Source of the DNA: Betaproteobacteria bacterium HGW-Betaproteobacteria-7
GTDB lineage: Bacteria; Pseudomonadota; Gammaproteobacteria; Burkholderiales; Rhodocyclaceae
Reading direction: 5' to 3'
Assembly (NCBI GenBank): GCA_002840765.1
Contig: PHCE01000005.1
Coordinates: forward strand, 124,001 to 188,000
Length of the DNA stretch: 64,000 nt
This document shows positions 16,326 to 24,124 of this stretch, in pieces (the stretch's first letter is position 1; each line of letters begins with the position of its first letter). Below the pieces are notes generated by a model. The model was not told the DNA's origin. It searched no databases and was given only the letters and a program-made list of their open reading frames with translations. Made by a program: the position numbers and the translations under genes.

Positions 16326-17584
16326 GACTTCCGGTCGAGGACGGCGGCGAAGAACCCGTCGGTGTGGTGACGATGCGGCAGCAGGCGCAGGGTGTCGCCT
16401 GGCAGTTCGATGCCGGCGCGGGCCAGCACGCCGCTCGCCGGAGTCAGCACGAAATCGGGATGGGCAGCGAGGAAGGCGGCGACGATCGCGTCGTTTTCTT
16501 CGTTCAACAGGCTGCAGGTGGCATAGACGATCCGCCCGCCGGGCCGCACCAGCTTGGCTGCGGCGGCGAGAATGGCCGCCTGCTTGAGCGTCAGCTCGGC
16601 GACCGATTCGGCGCTTTGCCGCCACTTCAGGTCGGGATTGCGCCGTAGCGTGCCGAGACCGGAACAGGGCGCGTCGACCAGCACGCGATCGGCCTTGCCA
16701 GCCAGGCGCTTGATCTTGGTGTCGCGCTCATGTTCGATCCGCGCCGGATGGACATTGGACAGGCCGGAACGGGCCAGGCGCGGCTTCAGCTTGACCAGGC
16801 GCTTGTCGGAAACGTCGAAGGCATAAAGACGGCCGGTATTGCGCATCAGCGCGCCGAGCAGCAGCGTCTTGCCGCCGGCACCGGCGCAGAAATCGACAAC
16901 CATCTCGCCGCGCTTCGGTTCGAGCAGGAAGCCGAGCAGCTGGCTGCCCTCGTCCTGGACCTCGAAGGCGCCTTCGAGAAACAGCGGGTGCTTGGCCAGC
17001 GCCGGCTTGTCGCGCAGGCGCACGGCCAGCGGCGACAGCGGGCCAGCCTGGGCGGCGATGCCATCAGCGGCGAGCCGGGCCAGCAAATCTTCGCGGCTGC
17101 CTTTCAGCGTATTGACGCGCAGGTCGAGCGGTGCTGGCTGGTTCAGCGCCGTCGCCAGCGCCAGCGTTTCTTCGGCACCGAACTGCGCTTCCAGCCGGGC
17201 GTGCAGCCAGTCCGGCAGGTCGCAGCGGACGGCCGCGGGAAAATCGCTGTCCGACATCGACTTGGCAGCGGCCAGCCATTCTTCCTCGCTGGCCTTGAGC
17301 ACTGGCGCCAGTTCACGCTGGCTCCAGCCGCGCGTCACCGCCAGCGCGGCGAGCAGCCGGGCGCGATCGGAGAGCTTGCCGGCACAGCGTGCCTCCAGGC
17401 TACGCCCGCGGCGGAGCACGGCGAACACCGTCTCGGCAACGAAGGCGCGGTCGGCATGGCCCAGTTCGCGATGCTCGCGGAAATAGCGCGAAACGACGGC
17501 GTCGGCCGGGTGGTCGAAAGTCAGCAACTGGCCGAGCACGGCTTCAGCATGGGCAAACAGGGCGGGAGTGAAACGCGCTTTCAT
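16322..17584 (-). CDS. RsmB/NOP-family SAM-dependent RNA cytosine-5 methyltransferase
   Basis: A 420-residue protein. The C-terminal two-thirds is a class I methyltransferase with VVDFCAGAGGKTLLLG (SAM-binding), DAPCSGLGTLRRNPDLKW (motif IV, with the release cysteine) and VYATCSLLNEEN (motif VI, catalytic cysteine). The family methylates C5 of cytidines in rRNA. Bacteria of this group often carry two members, so I do not assign it as RsmB itself; the N-terminal region is only weakly NusB-like. The start ATG overlaps the stop of the DUF3108 gene (TGATG). Confidence 0.85.
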   Translation of the reverse strand: MKARFTPALFAHAEAVLGQLLTFDHPADAVVSRYFREHRELGHADRAFVAETVFAVLRRGRSLEARCAGKLSDRARLLAALAVTRGWSQRELAPVLKASEEEWLAAAKSMSDSDFPAAVRCDLPDWLHARLEAQFGAEETLALATALNQPAPLDLRVNTLKGSREDLLARLAADGIAAQAGPLSPLAVRLRDKPALAKHPLFLEGAFEVQDEGSQLLGFLLEPKRGEMVVDFCAGAGGKTLLLGALMRNTGRLYAFDVSDKRLVKLKPRLARSGLSNVHPARIEHERDTKIKRLAGKADRVLVDAPCSGLGTLRRNPDLKWRQSAESVAELTLKQAAILAAAAKLVRPGGRIVYATCSLLNEENDAIVAAFLAAHPDFVLTPASGVLARAGIELPGDTLRLLPHRHHTDGFFAAVLDRKS

Positions 17585-18531
17585 CAAAGTCCTAGGTCGG
17601 TGGCGACTTGCTCGAAGCTTTCGCCTTTCTTGTCGGTGAAGCGGATTTTAACCGGCAAGTGCCCATGATCGAGGGCAATCCAGATTTCCGTCGTGCTGTC
17701 GGTCAGCGCCCGCAGATGCAAGGTGCGAAAACGCCCGGCTGGCACCTCGATTTCTTCCTCGCCCAAAGAATCGAGTGCATAACGCTCGAATTTCCGGGCG
17801 GTCGCGACCCCCAGTGTGATGCCCTCGGCCAGGCGGCCAAGATAGGCAAGCTGGTAGTTGAGCGACAGCATGTCCTGGGAACCGGGCGGCAGCGTAACCA
17901 CGCTGCCGTCGCGCAGCAGGCGGAGCAGTCCCGCCGGCCAGTCGAAGTCGGCCCCCTCCTGCGGTTTGCCCTCGCGCAGGCTGCGGAAGCTCTCCGGCTG
18001 CAGCCCGTCGGCAACCAGGTGGCCGCGGCTCTCCTGATGCAAGCGTGCCGGCCGCAGCAACGCCGCCAGTCCACTCGTCTCACTCATGGCCGTCAGGCGG
18101 TAGCTGCCATCATCGGCAAATTCCCAGCGATGCTCGGCCCGGCCCACCTGCAGTCCCAGCGACTCCTTGACGATGGCAAAGCGGATGACGCCGTTCGCCG
18201 GCAACACTGGCTTGACCGGTTCCACCGGGGCTGGCGGTGCAGGTGCTTCGGCCAGTTCGGCAGGCGGCGTTTCTTCGACCGGCGCGGGCAGCACTTCGAC
18301 CGGGGCCGTAACTTCAGGCGCCACGGCAGGTCGCGGCTTGGGCGGCGGCTTGGGTTTGGCGGTCGGCTTTGCCGCGGGTAGCGGCGGCGCAACGAGTGCC
18401 GGTGCCGGCTGCAATTTGGCCTGCAGTACCGGCGTCGACTCGTCGCGGAACAGTTCGACATCGATCCCGAACAGCGCCACCCAGTGGATCAGCAGCGATC
18501 CGGCCAGGGCGACGATGAGCAGGCCGGGCAT
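17584..18531 (-). CDS. DUF3108-domain protein with TonB-like proline-rich linker
   Basis: A 315-residue protein with an N-terminal transmembrane anchor (about residues 3-22). A long Pro/Ala/Lys linker follows (about 38-112, PKPPPKPRPAVAPE and similar). The C-terminal DUF3108 domain starts at about 113 (IRFAIVKESLGLQVGRAEHRWE) and ends EIWIALDHGHLPVKIRFTDKKG. DUF3108 proteins are predicted periplasmic beta-rich proteins of unknown function. The rigid linker suggests it reaches across the periplasm. It lies between purN and the methyltransferase gene. Confidence 0.85.
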   Translation of the reverse strand: MPGLLIVALAGSLLIHWVALFGIDVELFRDESTPVLQAKLQPAPALVAPPLPAAKPTAKPKPPPKPRPAVAPEVTAPVEVLPAPVEETPPAELAEAPAPPAPVEPVKPVLPANGVIRFAIVKESLGLQVGRAEHRWEFADDGSYRLTAMSETSGLAALLRPARLHQESRGHLVADGLQPESFRSLREGKPQEGADFDWPAGLLRLLRDGSVVTLPPGSQDMLSLNYQLAYLGRLAEGITLGVATARKFERYALDSLGEEEIEVPAGRFRTLHLRALTDSTTEIWIALDHGHLPVKIRFTDKKGESFEQVATDLGL

Positions 18532-18537
18532 TACCGC

Positions 18538-19185
18538 TCAGGCGTCCTCGGGCGCGATCAGCACGGTGCTGTCGCCGGCGCTGCCGGCAACGCGAACCCG
18601 GCCATCCGCCAGACTCAGCCGCCCCTCGGCGAACCAGCGTAGGGCTTGCGGATAGACGATGTGTTCCTGCGCCAGCACGCGGGCCGCCAGCGTTGCTTCG
18701 CTGTCGCCGTCGAGCACTGGCACGGCGGCCTGGACGATGACCGGCCCGTGATCGAGCGCCGGCGTGACGAAATGCACGGTGCAGCCGTGAATGCGCACGC
18801 CTTCCTCAAGTGCCCGGCGGTGCGTGTGCAGGCCGGGGAAGGACGGCAGCAGCGAGGGATGGATATTGATCAGGCGACCTTCGTAATGGCGCACGAAACC
18901 TTCGCTGAGGATGCGCATGAAGCCGGCCAGGACGACCAGATCAGGGGCAAAGCTGTCGATGCATTCGGCCAGCGCGGCATCGAAGACTTCGCGCCCGGCA
19001 AAGGCCTTGTGGTCGAGGGCGCGGGTGGCGATGCCGGCATCAGCGGCAGTTTTCAGGCCACGGGCATCGGGCCGGTTGCTGATCACGGCGGCGATGTCGA
19101 CCGGCAGGCGGCCGGCGTCGCGGGCGGCGATAAGGGCTTCCATGTTGCTGCCGCGGCCGGAAATCAGGATGACGATACGCTTCAT
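18538..19185 (-). CDS. purN: Phosphoribosylglycinamide formyltransferase
   Basis: A 215-residue cytosolic enzyme that transfers the formyl group from 10-formyl-THF to GAR, making FGAR in purine synthesis. Family marks are ISGRGSNMEALI at the N-terminus, VLAGFMRILS, and the active-site region INIHPSLLPSFPGLHTH followed by GCTVHFVTPALDHGPVI, with the catalytic Asn, His and Asp. Length is normal. The start overlaps the stop of the lipoprotein gene (ATGA). Confidence 0.96.
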   Translation of the reverse strand: MKRIVILISGRGSNMEALIAARDAGRLPVDIAAVISNRPDARGLKTAADAGIATRALDHKAFAGREVFDAALAECIDSFAPDLVVLAGFMRILSEGFVRHYEGRLINIHPSLLPSFPGLHTHRRALEEGVRIHGCTVHFVTPALDHGPVIVQAAVPVLDGDSEATLAARVLAQEHIVYPQALRWFAEGRLSLADGRVRVAGSAGDSTVLIAPEDA

Positions 19186-19886
19186 TTCAAAAAACTCACC
19201 GGTAAGAAAATGCCGCTGACCACCGAATGGGTCAGCCGGGAAAGGGTGCGGCCGTTGCGGTCGGCAACGATCCTGGCCATGAAATCGAGCAGACCGGTCT
19301 GACGGCCAAATTCGCGCTCGAAGGAAAGATTGCGATTGGCCGGGTCAAGTTCGTTGGAGAGCAGCAACAACTGCCCGGCAGCATTGCGATCATTGCCCAG
19401 CTTCCAGATGGCAATTTCCATGTTGCGCGCACAGTTGAACAGCTTCGTTTCGTTCAGACCGTCAAGAATGTAGAAGTCTTCCTTGTGCTCGAAGGCGGCA
19501 TCAACCATGGTCAGCAGGCCGAAGACCAGCGCCGCGACGCGATCGCCGTCGTACACCTCGGTAAAGGCCAGGGCTGCCGCCTGGCCCTCACGTCGGCCAC
19601 CGAGTTCCGGCCAGGAATGAAAATGCCGGCGGCGGAGCTTGTCGACCGCGGCGTCGCGGCTGGCCTGGCCACTCTTGCGCCATTCTTTCGGATTGCGTTT
19701 GTACAGCTTGTCGGCAATCAGCAGCAGGCCATCGACGACCTCGCTGCGGTTGGCATCGGCGATGCGGTCGATTTCGGTCTTGGCCAGGTATTTGACATCG
19801 ACCCGAGTCTCGGTCCGCCCGCGGCGATCCATTTCGGTCGCGCAGCCGGCCAACAGCAATGCCAGAACGGCCGGCCACAGACGCAT
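19182..19886 (-). CDS. Predicted lipoprotein in the dedA-purN operon
   Basis: A 234-residue protein with a lipoprotein signal MRLWPAVLALLLAGC (Cys15). The mature part is mainly helical and charged (EIDRIADANRSEVVDGLLLIADKLYKRNP) and ends with a hydrophobic stretch. The ATG at 19886 overlaps the dedA stop (TGATG). A longer frame extends into dedA and is rejected. Conserved-looking but no known function; envelope location is inferred from the lipobox. Confidence 0.75.
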   Translation of the reverse strand: MRLWPAVLALLLAGCATEMDRRGRTETRVDVKYLAKTEIDRIADANRSEVVDGLLLIADKLYKRNPKEWRKSGQASRDAAVDKLRRRHFHSWPELGGRREGQAAALAFTEVYDGDRVAALVFGLLTMVDAAFEHKEDFYILDGLNETKLFNCARNMEIAIWKLGNDRNAAGQLLLLSNELDPANRNLSFEREFGRQTGLLDFMARIVADRNGRTLSRLTHSVVSGIFLPVSFLK

Positions 19887-20527
19887 CAGGCCGCCCGGCT
19901 CTTCAGATAGCCGATGCCTAGCGGCAGCAGCGAGGAGACAATGATGCCGATGATGATCAGTGACAGGTTGGCCTTGACCCAAGGCAGGTTGCCCAGCCAG
20001 TAGCCGGCCAGGCACAGCGAAATGATCCAGGCGGCGGCGCCGGCCAGATTGAAGAACTGGAACTTGGCGTAAGACATCGACCCAATGCCGGCGACGAAGG
20101 GCGCGAAGGTCCGGAACACCGGCAGGAAGCGCGAGATGACCAGGGTCTTGCCACCATGCTTTTCGTAAAAGGCGTGCGTCTTGATCAACGCATCCCGGTT
20201 GAACAAGCGCGAGTTCTCCCACTGGAAGACCTTCGGCCCGAGATAGCGGCCGATGTGATAGTTCAGCGTATTACCGAGCACCGCCGCCACCAGCAGCACG
20301 ACGATCAAGACGACGATATCCATGCCGCCCTCGCCCAGCGCCGCCAGCGCGCCGGCGACGAAGAGCAGCGAATCGCCAGGCAGGAAGGGAGTGACGACGA
20401 AGCCGGTTTCGGAAAAGATGATGATGAACAGGATGCCGTAGATCCACAATCCGTACTGCTGGACCAGCAAGGCCAAATGCTTGTCGAGGTGGAGGACGAT
20501 GTCGATGAACTGGGTGAGAAGTTCCAT
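19886..20527 (-). CDS. DedA-family membrane protein
   Basis: A 213-residue inner-membrane protein with the DedA signature: FSETGFVVTPFLPGDSLLFVAG near residues 39-60, GNTLNYHIGRYLG, and RFLPVFRTFAPFVAGIGSM. DedA proteins have been linked to lipid carrier transport, envelope integrity and proton-motive force. It is the first gene of the operon running down to 15048. The promoter region is shared with the divergent MarR-type gene. Confidence 0.92.
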   Translation of the reverse strand: MELLTQFIDIVLHLDKHLALLVQQYGLWIYGILFIIIFSETGFVVTPFLPGDSLLFVAGALAALGEGGMDIVVLIVVLLVAAVLGNTLNYHIGRYLGPKVFQWENSRLFNRDALIKTHAFYEKHGGKTLVISRFLPVFRTFAPFVAGIGSMSYAKFQFFNLAGAAAWIISLCLAGYWLGNLPWVKANLSLIIIGIIVSSLLPLGIGYLKSRAA

Positions 20528-20595
20528 GCAGATGTGCCTTGGAAAACAGAGCGGCCTGCATTTTACCCCATGGCAATAAGCTTTCCAGGCGGCAC

Positions 20596-20635
20596 GTTGA
20601 CAACCAGTTGCCCATTATGGAAACTGGTTGTCAAC
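20596..20635. promoter_or_regulatory. Perfect 14-bp palindrome between dedA and the MarR-type gene (likely operator)
   Basis: GTTGACAACCAGTT (20596-20609) is repeated exactly in reverse complement as AACTGGTTGTCAAC (20622-20635) across a 12-base spacer. Half-sites are 26 bases centre to centre. It lies 22 bases before the regulator's ATG. This is a natural place for autoregulation by the MarR-type protein, which binds as a dimer. A TTGACA hexamer, ideal as a -35 element, sits inside the left arm. Confidence 0.65.
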
Positions 20636-20657
20636 TCACCCACAGGAAGCCCTCGAC

Positions 20658-21125
20658 ATGCAACCAAACCGTAACCAACTTTTCACCAACCTCATCCTCG
20701 TCCTGTTCCGTGCCAACGGCCGCATGATCGAATGGGGCGAGCATTTCGCTGCCCCCAGCGAGCTGACCAGCGCCCGCTGGCAAATGCTGGGGGCGCTTGC
20801 TCTTGCCGACAAACCGCTGAGCACACCGCAGATTGCCCTGAGCATGGGCGTCACTCGCCAGGCCTCGCAGAAACAGTTGAATCTGCTGGTAGCCGATGGC
20901 CTGATCGAGAAATTACCCAACCCAGGCCATCGACGCTCGCCACTCTATCGCCTGAGCCAGCGCGGCGAACAGACCTATCGGCGGCTCGAAGGGCGCTGGC
21001 AAACCCATGTCGAAGCAATCGCCGAGCATTTTCCGGCAAGCGACCTGGAAACTGCCCAGCGCCTCCTGTCAAAGCTGGTCGAATTGCATGCGCCGGGCGC
21101 TGGGGAGAATGGCAATGAAGCATAA
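20658..21125 (+). CDS. MarR-family transcriptional regulator
   Basis: A 155-residue winged-helix regulator. LTSARWQMLGALALADKPLSTPQIALSMGVTRQASQKQLNLLVADGLIE gives the helix-turn-helix. NPGHRRSPLYRLSQRGEQTYRRL gives the wing and the start of the dimer helix. The ATG at 20658 has AGGAAG upstream; a TTG at 20628 lies in the palindrome and is unlikely. It overlaps the following membrane protein gene by 11 bases and probably controls it, and perhaps dedA. The ligand is unknown. Confidence 0.88.
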   Translation: MQPNRNQLFTNLILVLFRANGRMIEWGEHFAAPSELTSARWQMLGALALADKPLSTPQIALSMGVTRQASQKQLNLLVADGLIEKLPNPGHRRSPLYRLSQRGEQTYRRLEGRWQTHVEAIAEHFPASDLETAQRLLSKLVELHAPGAGENGNEA

Positions 21126-21549
21126 GCTGCATGCGGCAGCAGCCATTCTCGCCTTCCTGTTCATCGCGGCTTTCTGGGGCAGCACGCTGGTTTCGGAAAT
21201 TTTTCTGTCGACCGATACCGTCGTCAGCGTCAAACGCGGCATTGCCTGGGCTCTCGCCGGCTTCATCCCACTGATGCTGATGACGGCCGGCAGCGGATTT
21301 GCGTTGGCCGGGCAAGGCCGGCATCCCCTGCTGCTGGCCAAGCGCCGCCGGATGCCGTTCATTGCAGCAAATGGCCTGTTGATTCTCGTGCCGGCCGCCC
21401 TGTTTCTAAGTACCAGGGCACAGAGTGGCCAGTTCGACACGGTTTTCTACACCGTTCAGGCCATCGAACTGATTGCCGGCGCGATCAATCTGCTGCTGCT
21501 CGGCCGTAACATTCACGACGGCATGCACCTCCACGGTCGTTTCGCCTGA
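21115..21549 (+). CDS. Small four-helix membrane protein co-transcribed with the MarR-type regulator
   Basis: A 144-residue protein with four predicted transmembrane helices (about 7-28, 43-66, 80-101 and 112-132). The ATG at 21115 has GGGGAG eight bases upstream and overlaps the regulator's end, pointing to translational coupling. No family is recognised. A role as a small exporter or sensor regulated by its neighbour is only a guess. Confidence 0.7.
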   Translation: MKHKLHAAAAILAFLFIAAFWGSTLVSEIFLSTDTVVSVKRGIAWALAGFIPLMLMTAGSGFALAGQGRHPLLLAKRRRMPFIAANGLLILVPAALFLSTRAQSGQFDTVFYTVQAIELIAGAINLLLLGRNIHDGMHLHGRFA

Positions 21550-21566
21550 AGCGGCAAGCGGCTGAG

Positions 21567-21595
21567 GGCATCCCGGTTTAAAATCCCGGGATGCC
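21567..21595 (+). promoter_or_regulatory. 10-bp palindrome spanning a TAAAAT box and the mutL start codon
   Basis: GGCATCCCGG (21567-21576) pairs perfectly with CCGGGATGCC (21586-21595), and the ATG of mutL is inside the right arm. The nine-base loop contains TAAAAT (21579-21584), a good -10 box. If used, transcription would start about at the A of the ATG, giving a leaderless or nearly leaderless mRNA. No Shine-Dalgarno sequence is visible before mutL, in keeping with this idea. Confidence 0.45.
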
Positions 21596-23393
21596 GACCA
21601 TCGCCCGCCTCCCCGACCTCCTGATCAGCCAGATTGCCGCCGGCGAGGTGGTCGAAAGGCCGGCCTCGGTCCTCAAGGAATTGCTGGAAAACAGCCTCGA
21701 CGCCGGCAGCAAGGCGATCCAGGTGCACCTGGAGGAAGGCGGCGTCAAGCTGATCCGTGTCACCGACGATGGCTGCGGCATCGCCAAGGAACAACTGGCG
21801 CTGGCCCTGACCCGCCATGCCACATCAAAAATCGTCTCGCTCGACGACCTGGAGCGCGTCGGCACCCTCGGGTTTCGTGGCGAGGCACTGGCCTCGGTGG
21901 CTTCGGTCGCCCGGCTGACGATCAGCAGTCGCGAGCGCGGCGCCGGCCATGCCTGGAAGCTGCGCGGCGAAACCGGCGCCGAACCGGAACCGGCGGCGCT
22001 GATGGCCGGCACCGTGGTCGAGATGCGCGACCTCTATTTCAACACGCCGGCCCGGCGCAAGTTTCTCAAGGCTGAAGGTACCGAGTTCGCCCACTGCGCC
22101 GACGCCGTCAAGCGCCTGGCACTGACCCGCCCGGACGTCGCCTTCAGCCTCACCCACAACGGCCGCAACCTGTTCCAGCTGGCCCCCGCCGATAGCGCCC
22201 GGCGCATCGCCGACATTCTCGGTGATGACTTTCTCGCCGCCGCCCGTCGGCTCGAGGCGGCGGCCGGCCCGCTGACCATCGCCGGCTTCGCCATCGACCC
22301 GACCCGCGCCACCGATGCCCGGGACGGCCAGTACGTCTTCGTCAACGGCCGCTACGTGCGCGACAAGGTGATCGCCCACGCCCTGCGCGAAGCCTACCGC
22401 GATGTGCTGCACGGGAGCCGCCAGCCGGCCGTCTGTCTGTTCGTCAACATCGACCCGGCGCTGGTCGACGTCAATGTCCATCCGGCGAAGACCGAAGTCC
22501 GCTTCCGCGACTCACGCGGCATGCACCAGTTCGTCTTCCACGCCCTGCAGCGCACGCTGGCTGCGCCGGTGCAGGCAACCGCCGCACCGTCTCTGGAAAA
22601 TCGGGGACAGACCACGGTTTCACCGGCAAAACCGTGGTCTGTCCCCGGTTTTACCGGTTTTACGCCACCGTTGCGCCAGCAGGGTTCGCTCGGCGTCGGC
22701 GAACCGGCGGCCGCCGCTTACCTGGCCTTTGCCCGCGCAGCCCAAGGCGACGATCCGGCGAGCCCTGGCGGCGGACAAGCGCTGGCGGAAATGCCGACCA
22801 CCGGCGAAGCGCCGCCGCTCGGCTATGCCCTGGCCCAGTTGCACGGCATCTACATCCTGGCCCAGAACGCCCGCGGCCTGGTGCTGATTGACATGCACGC
22901 GGCACACGAGCGCATCCTCTACGAAAAGCTGAAGGCGGCCCTCGACAACCGCCAGATCGCCACCCAGGCGCTGCTGATTCCAGCCGTTTTCTCGGCCGAG
23001 CCGGTGGACATCGCCGCCGTCGAGGAACATGCCGCGGCGCTGGCCGAACTCGGTTTCCAGATCGCCGCCCTCGGCCCCAACCAGTTGGGCGTGCGCAGTG
23101 TCCCCGCCCTGCTGCAGGCCGGCGACCCGGCGGCGCTGGCGCGTTCGCTGATTGCCGAGTTGCGCGAACACGGCATCAGCCAGCTGGTCACCGCCCGGCG
23201 CAACGAACTGCTGGCGACCATGGCCTGCCACGGTGCGGTGCGTGCCCGCCGGCTGCTCAGCCTGCCGGAGATGAATGCCCTGCTCCGCCAGATGGAAGAA
23301 ACCGAACGCGCCGGCCAGTGCAACCACGGCCGACCAACGTGGACCGAGCTTTCGCTCGAGCAACTAGACAAGCTTTTCCTGCGCGGCCAGTGA
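21591..23393 (+). CDS. mutL: DNA mismatch repair protein MutL (endonuclease type)
   Basis: A 600-residue protein. The N-terminal GHKL ATPase has ENSLDAGS, DDGCGI and GFRGEALASVASV. The C-terminal dimerisation domain carries DMHAAHERILYE (the DxHAxxExxxxE endonuclease motif), ACHGAVRA and CNHGRPTW, so this MutL should nick DNA itself, as in bacteria without MutH. The linker (about residues 338-352) is encoded partly by a perfect inverted repeat of 19 bases, giving RGQTTVSPAKPWSVPG, which looks inserted. MutL links MutS mismatch recognition to strand incision. Confidence 0.96.
   Translation: MPTIARLPDLLISQIAAGEVVERPASVLKELLENSLDAGSKAIQVHLEEGGVKLIRVTDDGCGIAKEQLALALTRHATSKIVSLDDLERVGTLGFRGEALASVASVARLTISSRERGAGHAWKLRGETGAEPEPAALMAGTVVEMRDLYFNTPARRKFLKAEGTEFAHCADAVKRLALTRPDVAFSLTHNGRNLFQLAPADSARRIADILGDDFLAAARRLEAAAGPLTIAGFAIDPTRATDARDGQYVFVNGRYVRDKVIAHALREAYRDVLHGSRQPAVCLFVNIDPALVDVNVHPAKTEVRFRDSRGMHQFVFHALQRTLAAPVQATAAPSLENRGQTTVSPAKPWSVPGFTGFTPPLRQQGSLGVGEPAAAAYLAFARAAQGDDPASPGGGQALAEMPTTGEAPPLGYALAQLHGIYILAQNARGLVLIDMHAAHERILYEKLKAALDNRQIATQALLIPAVFSAEPVDIAAVEEHAAALAELGFQIAALGPNQLGVRSVPALLQAGDPAALARSLIAELREHGISQLVTARRNELLATMACHGAVRARRLLSLPEMNALLRQMEETERAGQCNHGRPTWTELSLEQLDKLFLRGQ
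22602..22647 (+). repeat. REP-like perfect inverted repeat inside mutL
   Basis: The arm CGGGGACAGACCACGGTTT (22602-22620) is matched exactly by AAACCGTGGTCTGTCCCCG (22629-22647) around an eight-base loop. The GGGGACAGACCACG core resembles extragenic palindromes associated with REP-type (RAYT) transposases in several proteobacteria. Here it lies within a gene and keeps the frame open, falling in the flexible MutL linker. Confidence 0.75.
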
Positions 23394-23412
23394 GCGCACT
23401 CAGCCTCCAGCC

Positions 23413-24105
23413 ATGAAATTCTCGCGTCTTTACCTGCATCGACTGCTCGACCAGGAAACACCGAGCGATACCGTAGTGGTCGTCGACGTGCTGCGCTCCT
23501 TCACCACCGCCGCCATCGCTCTGGCGCGCGGTGCCAGGGCCATCTATCCGGTAGACGGCATCGCCGCCGCGACTGCCCTGCTCAAGACCGTGCCCGATGC
23601 CCTGTCGGTCGGCGCCATCGGGGGCGGCGACCCGGTGCCTGGTTTCGATTTCGGCAATTCGCCTGCCCGGCTGCAGCAAACCGACCTGTCCGGCCGCCCG
23701 ATCGTCATCAGCACGGCCGCCGGCGTCGCCGGCCTGCAACGCTTTCGCCAGGCGCGCCATCTTTATGCCGCGGCACTGGTCAATGCCGCAGCGACGGCCG
23801 CTGCCATCGGCGCCGCCGGCAGCAGAGAAGTCTGCTTCGTCATCACCGGTGAATGGGTCGATCGCGATGGTGACGAAGATATCGCCTGCGCCGACTACAT
23901 TGAAGCCCTGCTCCGCGGCCAGGTACCAGATCCCGCCAGTTACACCCGACGGGTCCGCGATTCCGATTTCGGCCGGCGCTTTACCGCCGGCACCTGGCCC
24001 AACCTGCCGCTGGCCGACCTGGAACTCGCCGAGCAGGCGGATCTGTTCGACTTCGCCATGCCGGTTCACTGTGAAGGCGGCCAACTGGTGATCCGTCAGG
24101 CCTGA
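23413..24105 (+). CDS. ComB-family 2-phosphosulfolactate phosphatase-like protein
   Basis: A 230-residue protein of the ComB family: VVVVDVLRSFTTAAIALARGA near the N-terminus, FDFGNSPARL, ISTAAGVAGL, and the acidic DRDGDEDIACADYI motif expected to bind Mg. Characterised members hydrolyse 2-phosphosulfolactate in coenzyme M synthesis. In a bacterium with no other such genes in view the true substrate is open. It lies 19 bases after mutL. The short hairpin GAGCCGG-ccc-CCGGCTC at its stop (24104-24120) could end both convergent transcripts. Confidence 0.82.
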   Translation: MKFSRLYLHRLLDQETPSDTVVVVDVLRSFTTAAIALARGARAIYPVDGIAAATALLKTVPDALSVGAIGGGDPVPGFDFGNSPARLQQTDLSGRPIVISTAAGVAGLQRFRQARHLYAAALVNAAATAAAIGAAGSREVCFVITGEWVDRDGDEDIACADYIEALLRGQVPDPASYTRRVRDSDFGRRFTAGTWPNLPLADLELAEQADLFDFAMPVHCEGGQLVIRQA

Positions 24106-24124
24106 GCCGGCCCCCGGCTCGTAT

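Noticed and set aside
16322-17584. Assigning the methyltransferase as RsmB proper
   Set aside because: The catalytic domain fits the RsmB/NOP family, but a typical NusB-like N-terminal domain is not evident and a second family member may exist elsewhere.
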